From NCBI RefSeq assembly GCF_008056315.1, contig NZ_VRKQ01000024.1, forward strand, positions 50,330-114,329: 64,000 bases of DNA, in the 5' to 3' direction. Each line of letters starts with the position of its first letter. Positions within the stretch are counted from its first letter, which is position 1. Of the stretch, positions 55,225 to 63,280 are shown in pieces. The notes below the pieces were generated by a model. That model saw only the letters and a program-made list of their open reading frames with translations. It was not told the origin of the DNA and made no database searches. This stretch comes from Seonamhaeicola maritimus (GTDB taxonomy: Bacteria; Bacteroidota; Bacteroidia; Flavobacteriales; Flavobacteriaceae). Position numbers and translations under genes: made by a program.

Positions 55225-55917
55225 ATGAATCAAAAAAGAATATTTATGACATGTGAATGGAGAGACCTAATCATGTCTACTTTTGAAGTTGAAAAGTCAG
55301 TCCTTGAACCTTACTTGCCAAAAGATACAGCAATAGATCTATATAATGGAAAAGCATTAATTAGCCTAGTTGCTTTCACCTTTTCCAAAGTAAAATTCTT
55401 TGGTATTAAAGTGCCATTTCATCAACACTTTGGACAAATAAATTTTCGTTTTTATGCAAAATCAAAAACAGATGGCTCTAGAGGAGTTGTTTTTATAAAA
55501 GAATTTGCACCAAAGCATTTAATAGCCCTAGTAGGCAACACATTATATAACGAGCCTTATTTTTTTAAAGATATCGGTTTAAAAAAACAAATAAAAGAAG
55601 ATAGTTTAAAACTAAGCTATAATTTCCGAGATGCCGCTATTAAAGCTGAAGCTAGTTATAGCACCAAGGACCTCAAAAAAAATACCCTAAAACATTTTGT
55701 TGTTGATAGATACATTGCCTTTATTAAGAATAAAAAAAATAAAACAGTTAGATATAACATCTACCATAAACCTTGGAAAACATATCAATTAAGTAAATCA
55801 GTTCTTGATAACCGTTTATTACAACTTCTTCCAACAAATTTTAAGAACTTAAAGCATCTCTCAACCTATTTAATAAATGGTTCTCAAGTTAGTATTCAAA
55901 GAGGTGTTCCTCAGTAA
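55225..55917 (+). CDS. DUF2071 (YqjF-like) family protein
   Basis: A 230-residue cytoplasmic protein. DUF2071 marks are the TCEWRDLIMSTFEV start, LPKDTAIDLYNGKALISLVAFTF, FGQINFRFYAK and GVVFIKEFAPKHLIALVGN. The biochemical function is unknown. It follows the GbsR/MarR regulator gene by 51 bases that hold a partial copy of the regulator's palindrome, so it is the likely target. The C-terminal 100 residues are less conserved. Confidence 0.85.
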   Translation: MNQKRIFMTCEWRDLIMSTFEVEKSVLEPYLPKDTAIDLYNGKALISLVAFTFSKVKFFGIKVPFHQHFGQINFRFYAKSKTDGSRGVVFIKEFAPKHLIALVGNTLYNEPYFFKDIGLKKQIKEDSLKLSYNFRDAAIKAEASYSTKDLKKNTLKHFVVDRYIAFIKNKKNKTVRYNIYHKPWKTYQLSKSVLDNRLLQLLPTNFKNLKHLSTYLINGSQVSIQRGVPQ

Positions 55918-55962
55918 TTTTTAATATCAATCAAGCTATACAGAATATTCATTTATTTATCT

Positions 55963-55970
55963 TATTTTTG
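55963..55970 (+). promoter_or_regulatory. -7 promoter box for the ECF sigma factor
   Basis: TATTTTTG, exact TAnnTTTG, 25 bases before the ATG at 55996. Confidence 0.5.
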
Positions 55971-55995
55971 GTAGTATTAAAACAATTGCTAGACA

Positions 55996-56547
55996 ATGCC
56001 CAACCATCAAATTAATCCAAATAAATGGATCGATTTATATTCTGATTACCTATACAACTACACTATAACGCGTGTTAGTGATAGAGAGATTGCTCAAGAT
56101 TTGGTTCAAGATACTTTTTTGGCGGGCTTAAAGTCAATGAAAAATTTTAAAGGAGAAGCCAGTGAACGTACATGGCTTATATCAATTTTAAAAAGAAAAA
56201 TTATTGACCACTATCGGAAAATTAATTCTAATAAAGGTAAAGCTGAAGTTAGAATTAATTATAAAGACGATGAAACTGAAGGCGATTGGCTAGAAGAGCG
56301 AGTTGCAGACCCATTTGATAAAACTGCAGAAGACCAAATGCAGAACAGCGAATTAGGGGATGCCATTTACAACTGTTTAAGTAAACTCCCAGAAAAACAA
56401 GCCGAGGTTTTTAAAATGAAAACAATACAAGGTTTTGAAACCGAAGTTATTTGTAATGAACTAAATATTACAGCGTCTAACCTTTGGGTAATTATTCATA
56501 GAGCGCGTACAGCTATGGCAAGTTGCTTAAAAGAAAATTGGTTTTAA
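55996..56547 (+). CDS. ECF-type RNA polymerase sigma factor
   Basis: A 183-residue sigma-70 family factor. Region 2 is clear (DYLYNYTITRVSD, then AQDLVQDTFLAGLKSM and ERTWLISILKRKIIDHYRK). Region 4 follows a linker of about 50 residues (LSKLPEKQAEVFKMKTIQGF and LNITASNLWVIIHRARTAM). It should direct RNA polymerase to an envelope or stress regulon. The next gene starts two bases after its stop and encodes a small protein with a zinc-binding anti-sigma motif. Confidence 0.92.
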   Translation: MPNHQINPNKWIDLYSDYLYNYTITRVSDREIAQDLVQDTFLAGLKSMKNFKGEASERTWLISILKRKIIDHYRKINSNKGKAEVRINYKDDETEGDWLEERVADPFDKTAEDQMQNSELGDAIYNCLSKLPEKQAEVFKMKTIQGFETEVICNELNITASNLWVIIHRARTAMASCLKENWF

Positions 56548-56549
56548 TT

Positions 56550-56813
56550 ATGAGTAAGAAGTTTAGGATAATGATTCCGTGTGAAGAAGCAAATCATGTA
56601 TGCGATAAGACACAGTACAAGGAATCAACGTTATGGGAAAAAATAAAACTGAATTTACATTTAATTTATTGCAAGGTTTGCAGAGAGTATTCTAATAACA
56701 ACGGTAAGCTTACTAAGAAAATAAAGCAGTCTAAAGTTGAATGTTTAGACCCAAATTGCAAAAAAAATATGAAAAAAGAACTTGACAGAGCTATTGAAGA
56801 ACAAGCTTCCTAA
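56550..56813 (+). CDS. Small ZAS-motif protein, candidate anti-sigma factor
   Basis: An 87-residue protein from the ATG at 56550, two bases after the sigma stop. Residues about 30-40 hold NLHLIYCKVCREY, which fits the His-x3-Cys-x2-Cys zinc motif of anti-sigma factors, and the N-terminus has CEEANHVCDK, similar to the start of such domains. There is no membrane helix, so it would act in the cytoplasm. An earlier start at 56523 lies in the sigma gene and is less likely. Its last four bases overlap the convergent UbiA-like gene. Confidence 0.7.
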   Translation: MSKKFRIMIPCEEANHVCDKTQYKESTLWEKIKLNLHLIYCKVCREYSNNNGKLTKKIKQSKVECLDPNCKKNMKKELDRAIEEQAS

Positions 56814-57643
56814 ATCATTATTTTCAAAATTATTAGCCATAAAACAGGCAACCCTTCTACCCAAAAAGAACTATAATACTTCCCCTGCTTTTTTGTAGCC
56901 AAAACAACTAATGATAGTGTGCAGAGAAGAATTACTCCTAAAGCTAAAACTTGAACTAAGTTTAATTCGTCTTTAAATAATTCCAATGTAAATAAACCGA
57001 GTAATAAAATGACTCCTACCGCTTTAGTATTTATAACCCCAATTTTTTGTGGAACAGTAGAGAGTTTTAAACTATCAAACCGCAAATCTCTAATTTCAAA
57101 GGGCAACATTAAAACAATAACATACATGTAACGCTGAACACCTGTTATAAAAGCATCTGTATTTAATTGAAACTCGTTATTAATTAAGGGAATAAAAACG
57201 GTTACACCACTCCATACTAAAGCTATTAAATAAATTTTTAGACCACCAATGCTTCTTAAGTTCTGTTGCTTATCAACAAAAAAACGTTTTGGTAAAAAAG
57301 GTATCGCGTAAAAAAAAGTAAGCATTCCAAATAAAACCATATACAACAAAGTCTTCATTGGCAATTTCAATGCATAAAACACCAGACATAAAAAACAGAA
57401 GAACGAAAAAACTTGAATGGTTTTTAACCAGCTTGCCAACCGTCTATGGTGAAATTTTGCAATTCCAAAATACTTCACAAAATTATATCCGGTTACAGAT
57501 GCAAAAAAAACAAAAAACAATAGGGTTTTATCTATCGGAACTTGAAATTCAATAAGGGTTATCCATGTTAAAGAACATACTGCCAAAGCAACATGAATAC
57601 TACTATTAATGTAGAAATTAAATACCTGTTTAACTATGCCCAT
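56810..57643 (-). CDS. UbiA-like membrane protein
   Basis: A 277-residue protein with about eight or nine membrane helices arranged as in UbiA prenyltransferases. The second Asp-rich motif is visible as EIRDLRFDSLKL (DxxxD), but the first, usually NDxxDxxxD, is missing: the matching region reads GYNFVKYFGIAK. The protein may therefore bind a different substrate or be inactive. It is divergent from gcvP; the intergenic 120 bases carry a -7 box for gcvP. Confidence 0.7.
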   Translation of the reverse strand: MGIVKQVFNFYINSSIHVALAVCSLTWITLIEFQVPIDKTLLFFVFFASVTGYNFVKYFGIAKFHHRRLASWLKTIQVFSFFCFLCLVFYALKLPMKTLLYMVLFGMLTFFYAIPFLPKRFFVDKQQNLRSIGGLKIYLIALVWSGVTVFIPLINNEFQLNTDAFITGVQRYMYVIVLMLPFEIRDLRFDSLKLSTVPQKIGVINTKAVGVILLLGLFTLELFKDELNLVQVLALGVILLCTLSLVVLATKKQGKYYSSFWVEGLPVLWLIILKIMI

Positions 57644-57729
57644 TAAACAAAAATAAAGAAACTGTTAATAACGTCATCAAACGGTTAAAAACTTTCCAAT
57701 TAATGCAATTAACAACATTAAATATTACG

Positions 57730-57737
57730 TATTTTTG
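57730..57737 (+). promoter_or_regulatory. -7 promoter box for gcvP
   Basis: TATTTTTG, exact TAnnTTTG, 26 bases before the ATG at 57764. I saw no glycine-riboswitch-like structure in the short leader. Confidence 0.5.
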
Positions 57738-57763
57738 CGGATTGTATAACAAATTGTAATTGA

Positions 57764-60613
57764 ATGAATACAAACGCTTTTGCTCTGCGTCATATTGGTC
57801 CAAATGAAGATGACCAAAAGAAAATGTTAAACGCTCTTGGTCTAGAGTCTTTTGAACAGTTAATTTATGAAACCATTCCTGATGAAATTCGTCTAAAGGA
57901 TGGGTTGAATTTAGATGAACCAATGACAGAGCATGAATATTTATTGCATATTCATGATGTTTCTAAAACTAATAAAGCTTACAAAACCTATATTGGTTTA
58001 GGATATCACCCAACAGTAATGCCTGCTGTTATACAACGTAATATATTAGAGAATCCGGGTTGGTATACAGCTTACACTCCTTACCAAGCTGAAATAGCAC
58101 AGGGGAGATTGGAAGCTCTTCTAAATTTCCAAACGATGGTGATAGAACTTACCGGAATGGAAATTGCCAATGCATCATTACTAGATGAAAGTACAGCTGC
58201 TGCCGAGGCTATGAGCTTATTGTTTGCTGTTCGTGAACGCGCTCAGAAAAAAGCTGGTATAAATAAGTTTTTTGTTTCTGAAAATATATTACCTCAAACG
58301 CTTTCGCTATTGCAAACTAGAGCAACTCCAATTGGTATTGAATTAGTTATAGGAAAAGAAGAATCATTTGATTTTTCTCCAGAATTCTTCGGAGCTATTT
58401 TACAGTATCCTGGAAAAGATGGTCAAATTACAGATATAAAATCGTTCATAGAAAAGGGGAAAGAAACTAATATTAAGGTAGCTGTAGCCGCAGATATTTT
58501 AAGTCTTGTTAAACTTGAAGCGCCTGGTAATTTTGGTGCCGATGTTGTTGTGGGAACTACGCAACGTTTTGGAATCCCAATGGGTTATGGCGGACCTCAC
58601 GCCGCATATTTTGCAACGAAAGAAGCCTATAAAAGAGATATTCCTGGTCGAATTATTGGAGTTACAAAAGACACCAATGGAAACAGAGCACTTCGTATGG
58701 CTCTTCAAACCAGAGAGCAGCATATTAAAAGAGATAGAGCTACATCTAACATCTGTACAGCACAAGTATTGCTAGCCGTTATGGCAGGAATGTACGCTGT
58801 TTTTCATGGTCCTAAAGGCTTAAAATTCATAGCTAACAATGTACACAACAAGGCATCGAAATTAGCTGAAGCTATTCAGACTTTAGGCTATAACCAGGTA
58901 AACTCATCATTCTTTGATACGCTTCAAATTAAAACAGATGCTAAAAAGATTAAAGAAGTAGCAAGAGAGAAAAAGGTTAATCTATATTATCCGGATAAAA
59001 ATACGGTGACTATTTCCATAAATGAAGCTACTTCAATCAGAGACATAAATTATCTAATATCCGTTTTTGCTGAAGCTGCTGATAAAGACACAATTATTAT
59101 TGCGGATGTAGAACAAGTAAATAATATAGAATCATCTATTCAAAGAAAGTCAACTTTTTTAACGCTTGATGTATTTAATAAACATCATTCAGAAACTCAA
59201 TTGATGCGCTATATAAAATCTTTAGAGCGTAAGGATTTATCGCTTAATCATTCTATGATTTCATTAGGTTCTTGCACTATGAAGTTAAATGCAGCATCCG
59301 AAATGTTACCTTTAAGTTGGTTTAAATGGGGTAATATTCACCCCTTTGCTCCTAAAAAACAAGCAAAAGGATACAGAAGAGTGTTAAAAGAGTTAGAAAA
59401 TCAGTTAACAGAAATCACAGGTTTTGCAGCAACATCTTTACAACCAAACTCTGGAGCCCAAGGTGAGTTTGCTGGTTTAATGGTCATTAAAGCTTATCAT
59501 GAATCACGTGGTGAGGGTCATCGAAACATTTGCTTGATTCCTTCTTCTGCTCATGGAACAAATCCAGCAAGTGCTGTTATGGCGGGCATGAAAGTAGTTG
59601 TTACCAAATCTACAGACGAGGGTAATATTGACGTTGACGATTTACGCGAAAAGGCTATTAAGCACAAAGACAATTTATCAGCTCTAATGGTAACATATCC
59701 CTCAACACATGGTGTATATGAATCTGCCATTAAAGAAATTACTCAGATTATTCATGATAATGGTGGTCAAGTTTATATGGACGGCGCCAACATGAATGCT
59801 CAAGTTGGTTTAACAAACCCTGGAAATATTGGTGCAGATGTTTGTCACCTAAACCTACACAAAACCTTTGCAATTCCGCACGGTGGAGGTGGACCAGGTG
59901 TTGGCCCTATTTGTGTTGCCAAACAATTAGCGCCTTTCCTACCAGGAAATCCAGTACTCAAAACTGGTGGAAATAAAGCTATTACTGCTATTTCTGCCGC
60001 TCCTTTTGGTTCTGCTTTAGCTTGTTTAATATCCTACGGTTATATTAAAATGTTAGGAGCCGAGGGCTTAACAGAATCTACTAAAGTGGCAATTTTAAAT
60101 GCCAATTATATTAAGCATAGATTAGATGGTCATTTTAATACATTATACTCTGGTGAACGTGGTAGAGCAGCACATGAAATGATTGTAGATTGCCGACCTT
60201 TTAAAGCAAATGGTGTTGAAGTAACTGATATTGCAAAGCGTTTAATGGATTATGGTTTTCATGCACCTACGGTGTCTTTCCCTGTGGCAGGAACTTTAAT
60301 GATTGAACCTACCGAAAGTGAAAGCAAAGAAGAATTAGATAGATTTTGTGACGCCATGATTTCTATTAAAGCAGAAATTGATAGTGTTATAAAAGAAGAT
60401 TCAAATAACGTTTTGAAAAATGCACCTCACACCATGGATATGATAACAGCGGACACATGGGATTTCCCCTATTCAAGAGAAAAAGCTGCGTTCCCGTTAG
60501 AATATATTAGAGATAATAAATTCTGGCCTAGTGTAAGACGTGTTGATGATGCCTATGGAGATAGAAATTTGGTATGCTCTTGTGCGCCAATAGAAGATTA
60601 TGTAGAGGCTTAA
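57764..60613 (+). CDS. gcvP: Glycine dehydrogenase (decarboxylating), P-protein
   Basis: The P-protein of the glycine cleavage system decarboxylates glycine and passes the aminomethyl group to the lipoyl H-protein. This is the long, single-chain form (949 residues) with both halves. The N-terminal half has FALRHIGPNEDD, SLLDESTAAAEAM and GIPMGYGGPHAAYFA. In the C-terminal half the PLP Lys is K700 in HLNLHKTFAIPHGGGGPG, with SLGSCTMKLNAASEM and PTESESKEELDRFCDAM. gcvT and gcvH are not in the window. A weak hairpin follows the stop. Confidence 0.97.
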   Translation: MNTNAFALRHIGPNEDDQKKMLNALGLESFEQLIYETIPDEIRLKDGLNLDEPMTEHEYLLHIHDVSKTNKAYKTYIGLGYHPTVMPAVIQRNILENPGWYTAYTPYQAEIAQGRLEALLNFQTMVIELTGMEIANASLLDESTAAAEAMSLLFAVRERAQKKAGINKFFVSENILPQTLSLLQTRATPIGIELVIGKEESFDFSPEFFGAILQYPGKDGQITDIKSFIEKGKETNIKVAVAADILSLVKLEAPGNFGADVVVGTTQRFGIPMGYGGPHAAYFATKEAYKRDIPGRIIGVTKDTNGNRALRMALQTREQHIKRDRATSNICTAQVLLAVMAGMYAVFHGPKGLKFIANNVHNKASKLAEAIQTLGYNQVNSSFFDTLQIKTDAKKIKEVAREKKVNLYYPDKNTVTISINEATSIRDINYLISVFAEAADKDTIIIADVEQVNNIESSIQRKSTFLTLDVFNKHHSETQLMRYIKSLERKDLSLNHSMISLGSCTMKLNAASEMLPLSWFKWGNIHPFAPKKQAKGYRRVLKELENQLTEITGFAATSLQPNSGAQGEFAGLMVIKAYHESRGEGHRNICLIPSSAHGTNPASAVMAGMKVVVTKSTDEGNIDVDDLREKAIKHKDNLSALMVTYPSTHGVYESAIKEITQIIHDNGGQVYMDGANMNAQVGLTNPGNIGADVCHLNLHKTFAIPHGGGGPGVGPICVAKQLAPFLPGNPVLKTGGNKAITAISAAPFGSALACLISYGYIKMLGAEGLTESTKVAILNANYIKHRLDGHFNTLYSGERGRAAHEMIVDCRPFKANGVEVTDIAKRLMDYGFHAPTVSFPVAGTLMIEPTESESKEELDRFCDAMISIKAEIDSVIKEDSNNVLKNAPHTMDMITADTWDFPYSREKAAFPLEYIRDNKFWPSVRRVDDAYGDRNLVCSCAPIEDYVEA

Positions 60614-60645
60614 ATTACGGTGTTGAACATCGTAATAATTTTAAC
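60614..60645 (+). terminator. Probable weak terminator after gcvP
   Basis: ATTACG and TGTT pair with AACA and CGTAAT across a single mismatch, and the hairpin is followed by AATTTT. Confidence 0.45.
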
Positions 60646-60718
60646 GGTGAATTCAATAATTTGGATATAGCGCTTATATTAGCTTTTTAAGTAAAAAATT
60701 AATAGCAAAACATATTCT

Positions 60719-61777
60719 ATGAATATTAAAATAACCGGAACGGGAAGCTATATACCTGATACCATTGAAAAGAATGAGAGCTTTCACAATCATGAATTTT
60801 TAAATACTGACGGTTCTTCAATTAATGCTCCAAACGAGGTTATATTAGAAAAATTTAAGGCTATTACAGGAATTGCTGAACGTCGTTATGCAAAAGACCA
60901 TCACAATTCTTCTGATTTAGGGTTCTTTGCTGCCGAAAAAGCCATCGAAGATGCAGGAATTGATCCTGAAACTTTAGACTATATCATAGTTGCACAAAAT
61001 TTTGGTGATGTAAAAAGTAACAGTATTCAAAGTGACATGTTACCATCTATTGCAACAAGAATAAAGCACAGTTTGCGCATAATAAACCCCAAATGTGTTG
61101 CCTACGATTTACTATTTGGTTGCCCAGGTTGGGTTGAAGGTGTAATTCAAGCCAAGGCTTTTATACAATCAGGAATGGCCAAACGTTGTTTAGTTATAGG
61201 TACAGAAACACTCTCCCGAGTTGTTGATAAACATGATAGAGATTCTATGATTTTTTCTGATGGTGCCGGTGCAACCATTATAGAAGCAACTGAGGAAGAA
61301 GGTGGAATTTTAGCTCATGAGACAGCTAGTTACACTTATGATGAGGCTTATTATCTCTACTTTGGAAACTCCAATAATCAAGAATTATGCAGAGATACGC
61401 GATACATCAAAATGGATGGTCGTAAAATCTATGAATTTGCTTTAGTGAATGTTCCAAAGGCAATGAAAACCTGTTTGGATAATAGTGGTGTAGATATAAA
61501 AGACCTTAAGAAGATTTTTATCCATCAGGCCAATGAAAAAATGGATGAAGCCATTTTAAAACGTTTTTACAGACTTTATAGAACTGAAATTCCTGAACAT
61601 ATAATGCCTATGAGTATTCAAACCTTAGGAAACAGCTCAGTAGCAACAGTACCAACTTTACTTGATTTGGTAAAAAACAACAAAATGGAGAACCATAACT
61701 TGACTAAAGGAGACGTGGTTATTTTCGCCAGCGTTGGAGCCGGAATGCATATTAACGCTATTGTTTATAAATATTAG
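60719..61777 (+). CDS. 3-oxoacyl-ACP synthase III family protein (FabH-like)
   Basis: A 352-residue thiolase-fold condensing enzyme. The catalytic triad regions are visible: Cys in YDLLFGCPGWVEG (about residue 138), His in FIHQANEKMDE and Asn in LGNSSVATVPTLLDL. It is FabH-like but the FNNNHEFL-type N-terminal insert (residues 20-40) and its neighbours suggest a specialised role, not the primary fatty-acid initiation enzyme. It heads a short same-strand set with a methyltransferase gene 11 bases later and a glycosyltransferase gene, so a lipid or glycolipid product is possible. That is inference. Confidence 0.87.
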   Translation: MNIKITGTGSYIPDTIEKNESFHNHEFLNTDGSSINAPNEVILEKFKAITGIAERRYAKDHHNSSDLGFFAAEKAIEDAGIDPETLDYIIVAQNFGDVKSNSIQSDMLPSIATRIKHSLRIINPKCVAYDLLFGCPGWVEGVIQAKAFIQSGMAKRCLVIGTETLSRVVDKHDRDSMIFSDGAGATIIEATEEEGGILAHETASYTYDEAYYLYFGNSNNQELCRDTRYIKMDGRKIYEFALVNVPKAMKTCLDNSGVDIKDLKKIFIHQANEKMDEAILKRFYRLYRTEIPEHIMPMSIQTLGNSSVATVPTLLDLVKNNKMENHNLTKGDVVIFASVGAGMHINAIVYKY

Positions 61778-61788
61778 CCCTATCCTTA

Positions 61789-62316
61789 ATGTACGAAAAA
61801 AGCTTTCCTAATAAACGCTTTAAGCACACAATTTTATTCTTAAAAAAACACATTTCCAGTTCAGAAAACATTTTAGACCTTGGTGTTGAAAATCCTTTTT
61901 CTAAAATTATGGTTGAACATGGATATTCTGTTAAAAACACAAAGGGAGAAGATTTAGATGAAGACTTGAGTAACCTGATAAAATCAGATGCCAAAGTTGT
62001 TACTGCTTTCGAAATATTTGAACATTTATTATCTCCTTACACAGTTTTAAAGAATATAAAAGCAGATAAGTTGGTAGCCAGCATCCCTTTAAAACTATGG
62101 TTTTCTCCTGCTTATAGAAGTAAAACTGATAAGTGGGATAGACACTATCATGAATTTGAAGACTGGCAGTTTGATTGGTTATTAGAAAAAACTGGTTGGA
62201 AAATAATTGACCACCAAAAATGGACTAATCCGACAAAAAAAATTGGAATCCGCCCTATTTTACGTTGGTTCATACCAAGGTATTATATTGTCTATGCTGA
62301 AAGAGTGAATAACTAA
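61789..62316 (+). CDS. SAM-dependent methyltransferase-like protein
   Basis: A 175-residue protein with a shortened class I methyltransferase core. NILDLGVENPFSKIM is a motif I in which the usual GxGxG is reduced to G-V-E-N, and VVTAFEIFEHLLSPYTVLKNI stands for motif II/III. A conserved W-D-R-H-Y-H-E-F-E-D-W segment follows, as in other SAM-binding proteins of glycan clusters. SAM binding is not certain. It lies 11 bases after the FabH-like gene. Confidence 0.75.
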   Translation: MYEKSFPNKRFKHTILFLKKHISSSENILDLGVENPFSKIMVEHGYSVKNTKGEDLDEDLSNLIKSDAKVVTAFEIFEHLLSPYTVLKNIKADKLVASIPLKLWFSPAYRSKTDKWDRHYHEFEDWQFDWLLEKTGWKIIDHQKWTNPTKKIGIRPILRWFIPRYYIVYAERVNN

Positions 62317-62388
62317 ACAATTTTATGATCTCTCTTAAAATAATTCTAAAAACTTGGATAAGGTTTTTTTTATGTTGAGATTTATATC

Positions 62389-63240
62389 GTGAATTTCTAC
62401 ATTGTCATACCAGCTCATAACGAGGAAAATTCAATTGGATTAACTTTAGATTCTTTGGTCAATCAAACTTTAAAACCAAAGAAAATTGTTGTTGTAAATG
62501 ACAATTCTACCGACAAAACATCTGATGTAGTTGAAGGTTATTCTTTTAAATATGATTTTGTAAAACTGGTCAATTCAAAATCGTCAAATCAGCACCTACC
62601 TGGAGCTAAAATTATTAATGCATTTTACAAAGGGTTTGAAACTTTAGATGAGCATTACGATGTCATTTGTAAGTTTGATGCCGACTTAATTTTTCAAGAC
62701 AACTACTTACATCAATTAGCAAGTCATTTTCAACAGAATGAACGCTTAGGAATGGCTTCTGGGTTTTGTTATATTGAAAAAAACGGAGAATGGATTCTTG
62801 AAAATCTCACTAGAAAAGATCACATTAGAGGTGCTCTAAAAGCCTATAGAAAACAATGTTTTTTAGAAATTGGTAAGTTAAAATCATCCATGGGTTGGGA
62901 CACTGTTGATGAACTTCTTGCTAAATATTATAATTGGGAGATTTTAACTGATGAGCTCCTACACATAAAACACCTTAAACCAACGGGTATAAGCTACAAC
63001 AAAGCCTCAAAGTATTTACAAGGTGAAGCTATGTACAAAATGCGTTATGGTTTCATCATCACTTTGATATCGGCCATGAAATTGGCTTTCAAAAAAGGAA
63101 GTTTACAATTATTCATAGATTATTTAGGTGGTTATTTTAAGGCGAAAAAGGAAAAACCCCAACAATTGATAACCGAAGAACAAGGTAAGTTCATCAGACA
63201 ATTACGCTGGAAAGGAATGATTCAAAGAAAAAGGCTTTAA
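62389..63240 (+). CDS. Glycosyltransferase family 2
   Basis: A 283-residue GT-A enzyme with FYIVIPAHNEENSIGLTLDSL, VVNDNSTDKT and the DxD as CKFDADLIF (about residue 98). The start is a GTG at 62389, since the nearest ATG upstream (62372) is out of frame. The last 50 residues include a basic, hydrophobic stretch near LISAMKLAF. Donor and acceptor are unknown. Probably co-transcribed with the methyltransferase-like and FabH-like genes. Its stop codon is inside the terminator stem. Confidence 0.9.
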   Translation: MNFYIVIPAHNEENSIGLTLDSLVNQTLKPKKIVVVNDNSTDKTSDVVEGYSFKYDFVKLVNSKSSNQHLPGAKIINAFYKGFETLDEHYDVICKFDADLIFQDNYLHQLASHFQQNERLGMASGFCYIEKNGEWILENLTRKDHIRGALKAYRKQCFLEIGKLKSSMGWDTVDELLAKYYNWEILTDELLHIKHLKPTGISYNKASKYLQGEAMYKMRYGFIITLISAMKLAFKKGSLQLFIDYLGGYFKAKKEKPQQLITEEQGKFIRQLRWKGMIQRKRL

Positions 63241-63263
63241 ACTACTAGTTTAAAGCCTTTTTA
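63229..63263. terminator. Bidirectional rho-independent terminator after the GT2 gene
   Basis: AAGGCTTTAAACTA pairs perfectly with its complement (ending TTTAAAGCCTT) around no more than a short centre, with a T-run following. It overlaps the GT2 stop codon and also serves the convergent T9SS cargo gene. Confidence 0.92.
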
Positions 63264-63280
63264 TATAAAGTCTAATTAAT

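Noticed and set aside
57644-57763. Glycine riboswitch before gcvP
   Set aside because: The 120-base leader is short, very AT-rich and lacks the conserved helices of the riboswitch.
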